DNA from: Caryophanales bacterium UBA784
GTDB taxonomy: Bacteria > Bacillota_I > Bacilli_A > RFN20 > CAG-288
DNA: 64,000 nucleotides
Direction: 5' to 3'
Assembly (NCBI GenBank): GCA_002297045.1
Contig: DBJE01000010.1
Location: 1-64,000 of the forward strand
Shown here one piece after another: positions 18,368 to 26,711 of this stretch (its first letter is position 1; the number at the start of each line of letters is the position of its first letter). The translations under genes and the position numbers were made by a program. The notes under the pieces are model-generated. The model had not been told where the DNA came from. It made no database searches and saw only the letters and a program-made list of their open reading frames with translations.

Positions 18368-21295
18368 ATGAAACGAACTACCGCGATTATCAATATTTCT
18401 ACTATCCTTATGCTGGCCGGCATCCTTGGGACTGCTAACGGCGTGGCAAGGAAGTATGCCGGAACGATTGACCTCTATCTTTCCTCTTCTCAGACAGATT
18501 ATGATTCAGAGGAAGCAAAGGAAGCCTTGACGAAAGGCAAAGCCTTGGCTCAGGAAATCGTCGAAGACGGAGCTGTTCTTCTCAAGAATACCAACAATGT
18601 TCTTCCCCTTACGAATCCTAAGGTGAATATCTTTGGCTGGGGCGGAAGTGATAACGGCTTCATGTACCAGGGAGGCGGAAGCTCAGAAGGCGGATACTCT
18701 GCCGATAAGATTACCTTCTATAATGCTTTCAAGCAGAATGGATTTACCATCAATCCGGAGCTGGAAAAGGCTTATAATAGCCTTCCATATCATCGTGAAG
18801 GTGCTCCTGACCAGGATCAATTCTCAACCTATTACCGTCTTTATGAACCGGATGCAAGCTTCTATACAAAAGAAAGAATGGAGCAGGCAAGAGAATTCTC
18901 TGATACTGCGATTATGGTTTTCTCCCGCCGTGCCACGGAAGGAGACGATCTTCCGAAAGTCCAGTATGGCGAGAACGGAGACCAGGTTTCCGATAGAAAC
19001 TATCTTTCTCTTTCCGATAAGGAAGCTATCAGGGTCAAATATGTAACCGACTATTTTGATAAAGTTATCTGCATTTTCAACACCTCCGCTCCTAGGGAAA
19101 TGGGATTCCTCGACTATGATGGAATCGACTCCGCCCTCTATGTCGGATATCCGGGCTATTATGGGACGAGCTCTATTGTCAAGGTCCTTGCCGGTGTCAC
19201 GACTCCTAGTGGACATAGGGTTGACACGAGTGCCTATAGTCTCGACTCTGCTCCGAGCTATGTCAATACCGGAAACGAGGAGACGCATAACTATTCCGGC
19301 CGTGCAGGACGGTATACCGACTATGCCGAAGACATTTATATCGGTTATAAGTGGTACGAGACTGCCGACGAAGAAGGGCTTTATGACAATCTGGTCATGG
19401 ATTCCTATGGCCATAAGAAACACGGCTATGATGCTATCGTCCAGTATCCGTTCGGTTTCGGCCTTAGCTATACGACTTTCTCTTGGACGCTAGACTCCAT
19501 AACTAAGGATGGAAAGATCCTAAATGGAAACGAGACCCTATCCAAGGACGATACTCTAACCTTCAAGGTCTGGGTGGAGAATACCGGGAACTTTTCCGGA
19601 CGCGATGTTGTTCAGCTTTATTTCAATCCGCCTTATACGAAAGGGGGAATTGAGAAAGCGTCACAGAACTTGATTGACTTCCAGAAGACTAGCGTGCTTG
19701 AACCGTGAAAAGGCGAAGAACTGACCCTTACTGCCCGTGTTGCCGATTTGGCAAGCTACGACACCTACGACAAAAACAACAACGGCTTTATGGGCTATGA
19801 AGTCGAAGAGGGAAAATATACTTTCTCTTTGCGTACCGATTCCCACACGGTCAAGGATGAAAAAGAGGCAAGCTTTTCGAAAACATTCAACGTTCCCTCC
19901 GGAGGTTTCCTTTACGATAAGGACCCCGATACCGGAAGCGAAGTGAAGAATCGTTTCACTACCTATACCAATGAGGTAAGTAAAGCTTCTTCCGCCATTG
20001 ACGAACCGCAGGCCACTTATGCAATCAGCATTGAAGGAAACGACTCTAATCCGGACTATAACCAGGGAATCACTTATCTTACCCGTGCTGATTTCGAGGG
20101 AACCTTCCCCAAGCATACGGAAACCCGTACTAGGAGCAAGGCTAGGTATGATAACTCCTTCAAGGTACATGCACCTTTCGTCAACGAAAATGATGTAAGG
20201 CCCGTCACCGGATCCAAATCGACTAATCTTACCCTTAACGATGTCAAGGGACTTCCCTATGACGATCCCAAATGGGATCAGCTGATTCAGCAGCTGACTG
20301 TCGAAGAGCTCGGAAACCTTTCAGGGCATGGCGGATTCGGAACAATCGCCATTGATTCCATCGGCAAGCCGAAGACAACCGATAGCGACGGCGGTACCGG
20401 TTTTACCTCCTCCATTGCCTCCGGAGATGGCGGCCATGCCACGAAGTACCCAGCGGCCAACACTCTAGCCCAGTCCTGGGACTGGAAAAAGGCCTATAAG
20501 TGGGGCAATGCCATCGGAGAAGAAGGTAAGGCACTGAATATTCAGGGCTGGTATGCCCCTGGCTGCAACGTCCATCGTTCTCCCTTAGGCGGACGTAACT
20601 TCGAGTATTTCTCCGAGGACGGAAGAAGGTGCGGAGTCTTTGTCGGATACACGGTCAAAGGATGCACCGAAAACGGTGTCTATGCCTACAGGAAGCACTT
20701 TGCCGGAAACGATTCCGATGCGGGACGTAATGGTCAGTATAAGTGGATGACTGAACAGTCGTTACGCGAAATCTGGGCCAAACCTGCTGAACTTGCGGTC
20801 AAAATCGGCAAAGCCAATGCCGCCATGGTTTCTGTCGACCGTATCGGTTCGGTCCGTGCTACCGGTTCCTATGCTTTGCTTACTTCCCTTCTCCGCGACG
20901 AATGGGGATTCCGGGGTTCGACGATTACCGACTATTACCAGGCTGGAAACGTCAACGACAGGGACGAAGGCATCCGTGCCGGAAACGATTTAGCCCTCCA
21001 TCCATCCGGCTCCTATAAGCTTTTTGACGATATCTCTTCCGCTACATCGGTCATTGCCTTGCAGAAAGCAGCCCACAATATTCTCTTTACCTACATTGAT
21101 ACCATCCACCGGACGGAGACGGCTACCGGTATTGATAGGAGCATTAATACCGGTAAACGTCAGAACACCAATGACGGTACCTGGTGGCGTCCTACCCTCT
21201 ATTCCATCGATGCTGTTGTCGGAGTCGGACTTCTTGTCTGGGCGGGTATCTCCATATTCCTGACCTGGTTTAAGAAACCGAAGGAACAGAACTAG
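18368..21295 (+). pseudogene. Membrane-anchored GH3 beta-glucosidase (permuted), interrupted by TGA
   Basis: A 975-codon frame encodes a GH3 glycosidase with the circularly permuted order known from some Ruminococcus and Butyrivibrio enzymes. The C-terminal-type domain comes first (IVEDGAVLLKNTNNVLPL, GFGLSYTTFSW), then a fibronectin-like region, then the TIM barrel with KHFAGND and the nucleophile Asp in GSTITDYYQ. Hydrophobic segments at both ends (about residues 10-28 and the last 40) suggest membrane anchoring. An in-frame TGA at 19706-19708 splits it into 446 and 515+ codons; relatives have Gly (GGA) in this position (VLEP-G-KGEEL). Both sides remain in the same frame and show no other damage, so it is a recent nonsense change, a sequencing error or recoding. 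GH3 identity is certain; functionality is doubtful. Confidence 0.85.
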
Positions 21296-21305
21296 GAGAC
21301 TCACG

Positions 21306-21821
21306 ATGAACGAACAGAAAAAAATCGGAATATTCGAATCTGCCGCTTTCCTCTCCGGTATCCTTTCCATTGCCATGCTTTTCCTTCCTGCCTTCTGGGA
21401 AAAAGGAAAGGATTCTATCCCTCTAAGGGAAAGGATCTTCGGTAATGACCGCCTCCCTTTCAACGGAATTCTTTTCTTTGCTTTCCTTCTCCTTTTTCTT
21501 GCCGTCTTATGCTCTCTAACTCTTTCTCTCTTCTCCTTCTTAAACCGTTTCTTCAATGAAAAGACAGTGACGGTCCTTGGTATCTCTTCTGGTGTATTCT
21601 TCCTTGCCTCCGCTATTCTTCTTGCCTTAGGCATCATTCTGACAGGACTGAATAAGGAAAACTCCGAACTTGGTCTTGTCCAAGGAAACTGGGGAATCGG
21701 AATCGGAAACATTCTTACTCCTTTGTTTGGGTTTGCCGCTTTCTGCCTCTCTTATCCTGCCGCTTTGATTATTCCTCATCACCTCGATATCAAAGATAAG
21801 GAAAAGAAGGCCCAGGCCTAG
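21306..21821 (+). CDS. Four-helix membrane protein, unknown
   Basis: A 171-residue protein with four hydrophobic segments (about 9-29, 57-78, 88-110 and 128-155) and short charged ends. I do not recognise a family. The ATG follows GGAGACTCACG 10 bases after the GH3 stop, so it is probably co-transcribed with the glucosidase. It may assist or regulate that enzyme at the membrane; this is inference from position only. Confidence 0.65.
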   Translation: MNEQKKIGIFESAAFLSGILSIAMLFLPAFWEKGKDSIPLRERIFGNDRLPFNGILFFAFLLLFLAVLCSLTLSLFSFLNRFFNEKTVTVLGISSGVFFLASAILLALGIILTGLNKENSELGLVQGNWGIGIGNILTPLFGFAAFCLSYPAALIIPHHLDIKDKEKKAQA

Positions 21822-21833
21822 CTTATTTCTTCT

Positions 21834-21873
21834 TCCTATGGGACAGAAAGCCTGTCCCATAGGAGAAGTTTTT
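21834..21873 (+). terminator. Intrinsic terminator after the GH3 unit
   Basis: TCCTATGGGACAG (21834-21846), loop AAAGC and CTGTCCCATAGGA (21852-21864) make a perfect 13-bp stem, followed by GAAGTTTTT. Confidence 0.9.
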
Positions 21874-21913
21874 CCGTTTTCCGACCTTAGTGGGTTTTAA
21901 GAGATTGATGACA

Positions 21914-21941
21914 TTGGAGATAGAAAGGGAGCGACTATACA
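21914..21941 (+). promoter_or_regulatory. Candidate promoter of the LytTR/GHKL operon
   Basis: TTGGAG (21914-21919), 16 bases, then TATACA (21936-21941), about 55 bases before the regulator start and just after the preceding terminator. Confidence 0.35.
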
Positions 21942-21995
21942 CGTAGGGTGATTTTCCTCCTCTTTTCTGTTAAAATCGAGAAAGGAATGACTTCC

Positions 21996-22703
21996 ATGAT
22001 TTATATAGGAATTGTCGAGGATGAGGCTTCCGATCGGGAAGTGCTTGAAAAATACTTTACCGACTTCCGGAAAGAAATCGGAGAGGGAAGGAACCTCTCC
22101 TTCTTTTCGAGCGGAGAATCTTTCCTGAATTCCTTTTCCTATGGAAAATACGATCTGATTCTTATGGATATCGAGCTAGGAAACAGGAGCGGAAGGAAAA
22201 CAAGCGAATATATCCGGAAAATCGATTCCGATGTCATCCTGGTCTTTAGGACGAATCTTGCCCAGTATGCCATTGACGGATACAAGGTTAAGGCAAGCGA
22301 CTATATTGTCAAACCGATTTCCTATTGGGACTTTAAGACCCGCAGGAAAAACATCGTTGATTCTATCCTCTCCAAGAATAAGGAAAAGGTTCTGATTTCC
22401 GAAAACGATAAAAAGGTTGTTCTCTTCCTTAAGGATATCTATTACATCGAAGTGAAGAACCATCTGCTTGTTTATCATACTAATAAAGGGGAGTTCCGGA
22501 CCTATGGCTCGCTTAAGTCGGTCGTCAGCGAGAGGCCGAAAAACGGATTCGCTTTATGCAATTCATGTTTCTTGGTTAACTTAAGCTATGTCGAGAGCGT
22601 CGAAGGATATTCCTGCATTGTCCATGGCACAGACCTTCTGATTTCCCATCCTAAACGGAAGGGGTTCCTTGATGCACTGAGCCGGTTTCTGGGGGCTTCA
22701 TGA
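21996..22703 (+). CDS. LytTR-family response regulator
   Basis: A 235-residue AgrA-like regulator: receiver domain (1-120) with phospho-acceptor D58 in LILMDIEL, then a LytTR DNA-binding domain (about 135-235). The receiver motif VFMTNLAQYAIDGYKVKASDYIVKPI uses AGG (22248-22250) for the Met where relatives have Thr/Met. ATG at 21996 is chosen because AAAGGA lies 9 nt upstream; the ATG at 21987 would abut that sequence. It overlaps the kinase gene by 4 nt (ATGA). LytTR regulators normally bind paired direct repeats near target promoters; none was identified confidently here. No processing protease or peptide gene (AgrB/AgrD type) is adjacent. Confidence 0.9.
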   Translation: MIYIGIVEDEASDREVLEKYFTDFRKEIGEGRNLSFFSSGESFLNSFSYGKYDLILMDIELGNRSGRKTSEYIRKIDSDVILVFRTNLAQYAIDGYKVKASDYIVKPISYWDFKTRRKNIVDSILSKNKEKVLISENDKKVVLFLKDIYYIEVKNHLLVYHTNKGEFRTYGSLKSVVSERPKNGFALCNSCFLVNLSYVESVEGYSCIVHGTDLLISHPKRKGFLDALSRFLGAS

Positions 22704-24064
22704 ACTTCTATCCTATTTCCTCTCTCTTCTTTTACCGTGCGATTTTCATGGCCTGGCTTCTTTTCGGGGAGGCACTGTTTCTCTTCCGTCTGAAAAAGAA
22801 GTGGCATTTTCTTCTCCGGACATCTCTTTCCTATCTGATCTGCTTTGGTTTTGCCTTTGCCTTTCCTATTCCTACTGGGAATTCCTTCTACACCAGGTGT
22901 AGGTTCTTCTGCAGGTTCTTTTTGACCTACGGTCTTACCTTTTTCCGTTACCGCTGCGGCTGGCGGCATCTTCTTTTTTCCGCCATCTGCGGATATACGA
23001 CCGAACACATCGCCTACGAGACCTATTTTGCCATTGCGAATTTTGCCGGAATCCTCGGCTATGGCAACCAGGGACTTTATTCCAACGATACGATTTCGAT
23101 TTTTACCGGTCCCCTTGATGCACTGACCTATTTCTGTTCCTTTTTCATTGTTTTCTATCTCGTCTTTCTCTGCTTTGCCAACCGGATGAACAACAGGGAA
23201 AGCAGGGACCTGAACAATTCCTTTTCCGCACTGGCTATCTCTTCCCTCTTCCTTCTGATTGACATTGTCATCAACTCCCTTGTCTCTTATTACGGGACAA
23301 TCCACTACGACACGATGTTTAGGGGGTTTATCGCCTTAGTCAACGCCCTTTGCTGCCTTGTTGCCCTTATGTTCGCCTTTCAGCTCTGCTATAAGGCATC
23401 TTTACAGAAGAACCTTGCCATCATCGAAGAGCTTCGCAAAGAGGAAAAGAACCAGTATGAGCTGACAAAGGAGACAATTGATCTTATTAATATCAAATGC
23501 CACGACAGGAAACATCAGCTGAGAGGAATCGCCAAAAAGGAACAGATGTCCCCGAAGACCATCCAAGACAGGGAGAGCCTCATTCAGATTTACGATTCCT
23601 CCATCAAGACCGATAATCCGGTCTTGGATGTCATCCTGACCGAGAAGTCCCTTTTCTGCAACAAGCGGGAAATCAAGTTTTCCTGTATTGCCGATGGTTC
23701 ACTGCTGAATTTCAGGAGCGAGGAAGACCTTTATTCCCTTTTCGGAAACATTATCGACAATGCCATCGAGGCGGTTAAGGATCTTCCTCTCGGACAACGG
23801 ATTATCTCTCTGAAAATCGTTTCGCACGGAAACAGGGTGTCTATCAGCGAGAAGAACTCCTTTTCCGGAAAGATCCGCTATTCTAACGGCATGCCGATAA
23901 CCAGTAAGAACGATTCCCGCTACCATGGTTTTGGTCTAAAAAGCATCAAGATGGTAGTTGAGAAATACAAAGGAACCTTCACAATCTCGGATAAGGACAA
24001 TCTCTTTACTCTCTCCCTCCTGCTTTTCCCGGAGAAAGACAAAGTAAGAACAGGAGAAGGATAA
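22700..24064 (+). CDS. GHKL sensor histidine kinase (AgrC-like)
   Basis: A 454-residue membrane kinase partner of the preceding LytTR regulator. About six hydrophobic segments occupy residues 5-215, a coiled linker follows, and the phosphorylation box is KCHDMKHQL with His268; the Met270 codon is AGG (23507-23509), and the paralogous kinase at 62.8 kb has Leu there. The ATPase N box is NIIDNAIEAV and the late G box is YHGFGLKSIKMVVEKYKG; the usual DxGxG is replaced by VSISEKNSF, as is common in this HPK10 class. Its signal is unknown. Overlap with the regulator implies coupled translation. Confidence 0.9.
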   Translation: MNFYPISSLFFYRAIFMAWLLFGEALFLFRLKKKWHFLLRTSLSYLICFGFAFAFPIPTGNSFYTRCRFFCRFFLTYGLTFFRYRCGWRHLLFSAICGYTTEHIAYETYFAIANFAGILGYGNQGLYSNDTISIFTGPLDALTYFCSFFIVFYLVFLCFANRMNNRESRDLNNSFSALAISSLFLLIDIVINSLVSYYGTIHYDTMFRGFIALVNALCCLVALMFAFQLCYKASLQKNLAIIEELRKEEKNQYELTKETIDLINIKCHDRKHQLRGIAKKEQMSPKTIQDRESLIQIYDSSIKTDNPVLDVILTEKSLFCNKREIKFSCIADGSLLNFRSEEDLYSLFGNIIDNAIEAVKDLPLGQRIISLKIVSHGNRVSISEKNSFSGKIRYSNGMPITSKNDSRYHGFGLKSIKMVVEKYKGTFTISDKDNLFTLSLLLFPEKDKVRTGEG

Positions 24065-24165
24065 ATAGCAGGGCTCCTGACTCCCAGGGGCAGGATGATT
24101 TGAAAGCTGCATGCTGAGACAAAAACCGGAAATAGGGAAAAAAGCTTTTTTATAGTGGCTACTAT

Positions 24166-24202
24166 CAGGAAAACAATGATGGTGCCGTTACCTGATAGGA
24201 AA
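24166..24202. repeat. CTATCAGG/CCTGATAG inverted repeat
   Basis: Eight-base arms CTATCAGG and CCTGATAG are separated by about 20 bases in the 210-base gap between the kinase gene and the convergent membrane protein. It has no T tract. Purpose unknown; nothing else is recognised in this gap apart from the terminator at 24233. Confidence 0.3.
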
Positions 24203-24232
24203 CAAAAGAACAGACTGAAAAACAAAGCAAGG

Positions 24233-24260
24233 AAAAAGGCCGCGGTGAACGGCCTTTTTT
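24233..24260. terminator. Bidirectional intrinsic terminator
   Basis: AAAAAGGCCG (24233-24242) pairs with CGGCCTTTTT (24250-24259) around a 7-base loop, with T tracts in both directions, between convergent genes. Confidence 0.88.
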
Positions 24261-24276
24261 CTGCTCAGTCTTTTAG

Positions 24277-24864
24277 TCAGGCAGCAAGGTAGCTTCTGTT
24301 TTTGCTGGTTAGGTATCCGCCACCGAAGAGAAGAAGCAGGGAAGTTGTGTAGAGAAGGGTTTCAAAGAGCTTAGCAAGGGAGAATCCGTTATGGTTGACA
24401 AGGCTCCTGATCCTGACGACGAAGTAGGAGACGATGACAAAGGCGGCATAGACGAGATTGGAGAAGGAGAAGACGATGCCAAGAAGCTTGCTGTGGACAA
24501 AGAGGAAGGTGAACCCGCAGGCGATGATGAGAAGATAGAAGAGTCTGGCAAGAGAAGTGATGATGCTGTTTGCCCTATCGCTTCCGAAATTCAGGGAGTA
24601 GGAACCGACGACAATCAGAATCAGAAGCGAGGGGGCAATGGCACGGATCGTTCCCTGGCAGCCCTTGGCTCCGAAAAGAAAGAAGAAGTAGAAACCGATT
24701 AAGAGAAGCAGGATAAATATCTCGATGATGAACTTCCTAAGTGAATTGATGTCCTTTCCGATGGATGGGACTCCGCAGGAGAGAAGATAGTAGATAATGA
24801 GGGTGATTCCGGAGATAAGGAACCTGATGTGAGAGAGCGACCATTTTGTTTTCTGTGTACTCAT
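24277..24864 (-). CDS. Hypothetical multi-pass membrane protein
   Basis: A 195-residue protein with five or six hydrophobic segments covering almost the whole length, and conserved-looking small loops (CGVPSIGKDINS, SLNFGSDRANS). I do not recognise a family. It lies alone, 58 bases downstream of an AEC-family carrier in the same direction, and the AT-rich space between them shows no terminator, so the two may be co-transcribed. Very few AGG codons occur. Coding status rests on length, hydrophobic pattern and the terminator just after its stop. Confidence 0.6.
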   Translation of the reverse strand: MSTQKTKWSLSHIRFLISGITLIIYYLLSCGVPSIGKDINSLRKFIIEIFILLLLIGFYFFFLFGAKGCQGTIRAIAPSLLILIVVGSYSLNFGSDRANSIITSLARLFYLLIIACGFTFLFVHSKLLGIVFSFSNLVYAAFVIVSYFVVRIRSLVNHNGFSLAKLFETLLYTTSLLLLFGGGYLTSKNRSYLAA

Positions 24865-24922
24865 GCGATAGAAATACCTTTCTTTTCCATTTTAGCCGAT
24901 TCTCTTTTTGTAAGGAAGCGGA

Positions 24923-25975
24923 TTATCCAAAGAAGGGAAGAGTCAAAGAGAGTTTAAGGAGGATGAAAAGAAACGGAATGGAAACAATGCTAAGGAGCGT
25001 AGAAAGAAAGACGGAATCACTTGCCACATAGTCCTCTTTCTTGAATTCCACGCAGAAGACGGCCACCACGGCCCCGACCGGGGCTGAGTTCCCGATCACC
25101 CTTGCAGCAAGGGAGATTTCATCGAAGTTGATGACATTCCCCATTTTTAAAAGCAGGGACAGGCCAAGGATGGCGCAGGGGAGAAAGAACCTATGGAGAA
25201 GGGAAATCACCCAGGCGGTCTTATTCTTCCTTGCCTGAAGGATATTGCATTCGCCAAGGGTAGCACCGATTAATAGCCTTGCGACAGGGTTTCCCCTTGC
25301 CTTACCGACTTCAAAAACCTTATAAAGGGCGGGAAGAGTCCTGTCAATGCGGACAAACCCATATTCTTTTTCTCCGACTTTGACCTGGAACACATAGTTC
25401 TGGATAATCCAGAAGATAAGACCGATAATCCTACAGATCCTTACCGGATTAAGGAAGATCTTCTTCAAAGTCGGCAGGATACTTTTTTTCGTCCTCTTTT
25501 CCCCGGAGATGGCAATATAAGAATAAATATAGGTGGTGATACGGAAGGCAATCGACCTCCTACTGATCGGAATCAGGACTCCGCTTTCTGCTCCGTAGAC
25601 AGCCTCTAAAAGAGGCATGGAATAAAGGGATAGCTGGCCTACGCTCCTTAAGATCGAATAAATCATCCGTTTCTCTCTGCCTAGCCGGAAGAAAAGGAAA
25701 ATGCCTAGGGTGATGAATAAGACATAGAAGAGAAGGTCAAAGACAAAAATGAGGACGTTCTGTTTAAAGCTTTCCAAAGAGAAATCACTCCTGAAGGCAC
25801 AGAAAGCCCTGCAGGGAATGGCGATTTTCAACGCCACAGTATTCAGAACGGATTTTCCCTGGTCGGAAATGATACCCTTGATCCGAAGAAAGAAGCCAAG
25901 CAAGATGAAAACCAGGGAAGAGAGGATGGCACCAAGGAAACCTTGGTCGGTCAATACCTGTTTTACGATTTCCAT
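24923..25975 (-). CDS. AEC-family (auxin efflux carrier-like) transporter
   Basis: A 350-residue carrier with about ten membrane segments, similar to AEC transporters that move malate, malonate or other organic acids. Family features are KIAIPCMAFCAFMSDFS (two AGG-encoded Met at about 53-60), ISRRSIAFRITTYIYSYIAI in the middle loop, LNPVMICMIIGLIFW, and GNPVAMLLIGATLGE near residue 235. In the standard code several Arg would lie inside helices; AGG=Met removes them. Substrate unknown. The ATG has only a weak upstream TAGGCG. A cre-like site lies about 40 bases upstream, at 26014. Confidence 0.82.
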   Translation of the reverse strand: MEIVKQVLTDQGFLGAILSSLVFILLGFFLRIKGIISDQGKSVLNTVALKIAIPCRAFCAFRSDFSLESFKQNVLIFVFDLLFYVLFITLGIFLFFRLGREKRMIYSILRSVGQLSLYSMPLLEAVYGAESGVLIPISRRSIAFRITTYIYSYIAISGEKRTKKSILPTLKKIFLNPVRICRIIGLIFWIIQNYVFQVKVGEKEYGFVRIDRTLPALYKVFEVGKARGNPVARLLIGATLGECNILQARKNKTAWVISLLHRFFLPCAILGLSLLLKMGNVINFDEISLAARVIGNSAPVGAVVAVFCVEFKKEDYVASDSVFLSTLLSIVSIPFLFILLKLSLTLPFFG

Positions 25976-26013
25976 ACGCCTAAATTTTAGTCAATCAGAA
26001 ATATGAAATAGAG

Positions 26014-26027
26014 GGAAAGCGCTTATC
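26014..26027. promoter_or_regulatory. cre-like site in a divergent region
   Basis: GGAAAGCGCTTATC contains the palindromic core AAGCGCTT and matches 11 of 14 positions of the cre consensus. It lies between the leftward AEC carrier and the rightward YbaK-like gene. Confidence 0.35.
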
Positions 26028-26082
26028 AGACAGAAAGAAGAAAAAAGAAACCTTATAATAAAAAGGAAAACAGGACGGAGAA

Positions 26083-26631
26083 ATGAAAATGATAGGAAAA
26101 ACCGGACAAGGACGTCCAAAAGATAGGGCGGGAAGAAGTAAGGAAGAGCAGAGTGTCTATGTCCTTCTTGATTCCCTAAAGATTCCCTATGACCGCCTAG
26201 ACCATGAGCCTCTCTTCTCGATGGACGGATATGGAGAGATTGAAAAAGCCTTAGGATGTCCTGTATGCAAGAACCTTTTTCTTGCTAACCGGCAGCAGAC
26301 TGTTTTCTACCTGCTTAGGATAAGCCCGCAGAAGAAGTTCAGGACTAAAGAACTATCCAGCCAGATTCATTCTTCCCGTCTTTCCTTTGGAAACGAAGAG
26401 GCCCTTAGGTCCTACCTTCATGCAAAGAAGGGGTTCTGCTCGATACTTGTTTTGAGGAACGATGAAGAAGGACATGTTTCGCTTCTGATTGACGTAGATC
26501 TTCTCAACCAGGAAAAAATAGGTGTCCACCCCTGTGCAAACACTTCCACCTTAGCCATCAGTTGGAAGGATCTCCTAGACAAATTCCTTCCTGCCATCCA
26601 TCACGGCTACACAGCCGTCACTCTTTCCTAG
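26083..26631 (+). CDS. YbaK/ProX-type aminoacyl-tRNA editing protein
   Basis: A 182-residue free-standing YbaK/EbsC domain protein of the PrdX/ProXp type, which hydrolyses mischarged tRNA(Pro) (Ala- or Cys-tRNA(Pro)). Features are YVLLDSLKIPYDRLDHEP near the start, CKNLFLANRQQTVFYLL with the conserved Lys, TKELSSQIHSSRLSFG, the substrate-contacting segment SILVLMNDEEGHVSLLID (Met from AGG; relatives have GLMND), and GVHPCANTSTLAIS. It stands alone, followed by a terminator. The alternative in-frame ATG six bases downstream is equally possible. The editing assignment is firm at family level. Confidence 0.9.
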   Translation: MKMIGKTGQGRPKDRAGRSKEEQSVYVLLDSLKIPYDRLDHEPLFSMDGYGEIEKALGCPVCKNLFLANRQQTVFYLLRISPQKKFRTKELSSQIHSSRLSFGNEEALRSYLHAKKGFCSILVLRNDEEGHVSLLIDVDLLNQEKIGVHPCANTSTLAISWKDLLDKFLPAIHHGYTAVTLS

Positions 26632-26659
26632 CCACTTAGGACAAAAAACAGGAAAATAA

Positions 26660-26690
26660 AAAACGGCAGGTTCGGTTGCCTGCCGTTTTC
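26660..26690. terminator. Bidirectional intrinsic terminator
   Basis: AAAACGGCAGG (26660-26670) and CCTGCCGTTTT (26679-26689) form an 11-bp stem, with A/T tracts on both sides, between convergent genes. Confidence 0.9.
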
Positions 26691-26711
26691 TGTTTACACA
26701 ATAAGAGATGG

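Noticed and set aside
19706..19708. TGA reassigned to a sense codon
   Set aside because: TGA ends several well-bounded genes in the window (for example at 22703 and 62046), and no other gene is interrupted by in-frame TGA.
20990..21712. Complement open frame of 240 codons across the GH3 end and next gene
   Set aside because: Low-complexity Lys/Arg-rich translation opposite two genes with good starts and membrane patterns; shadow frame.
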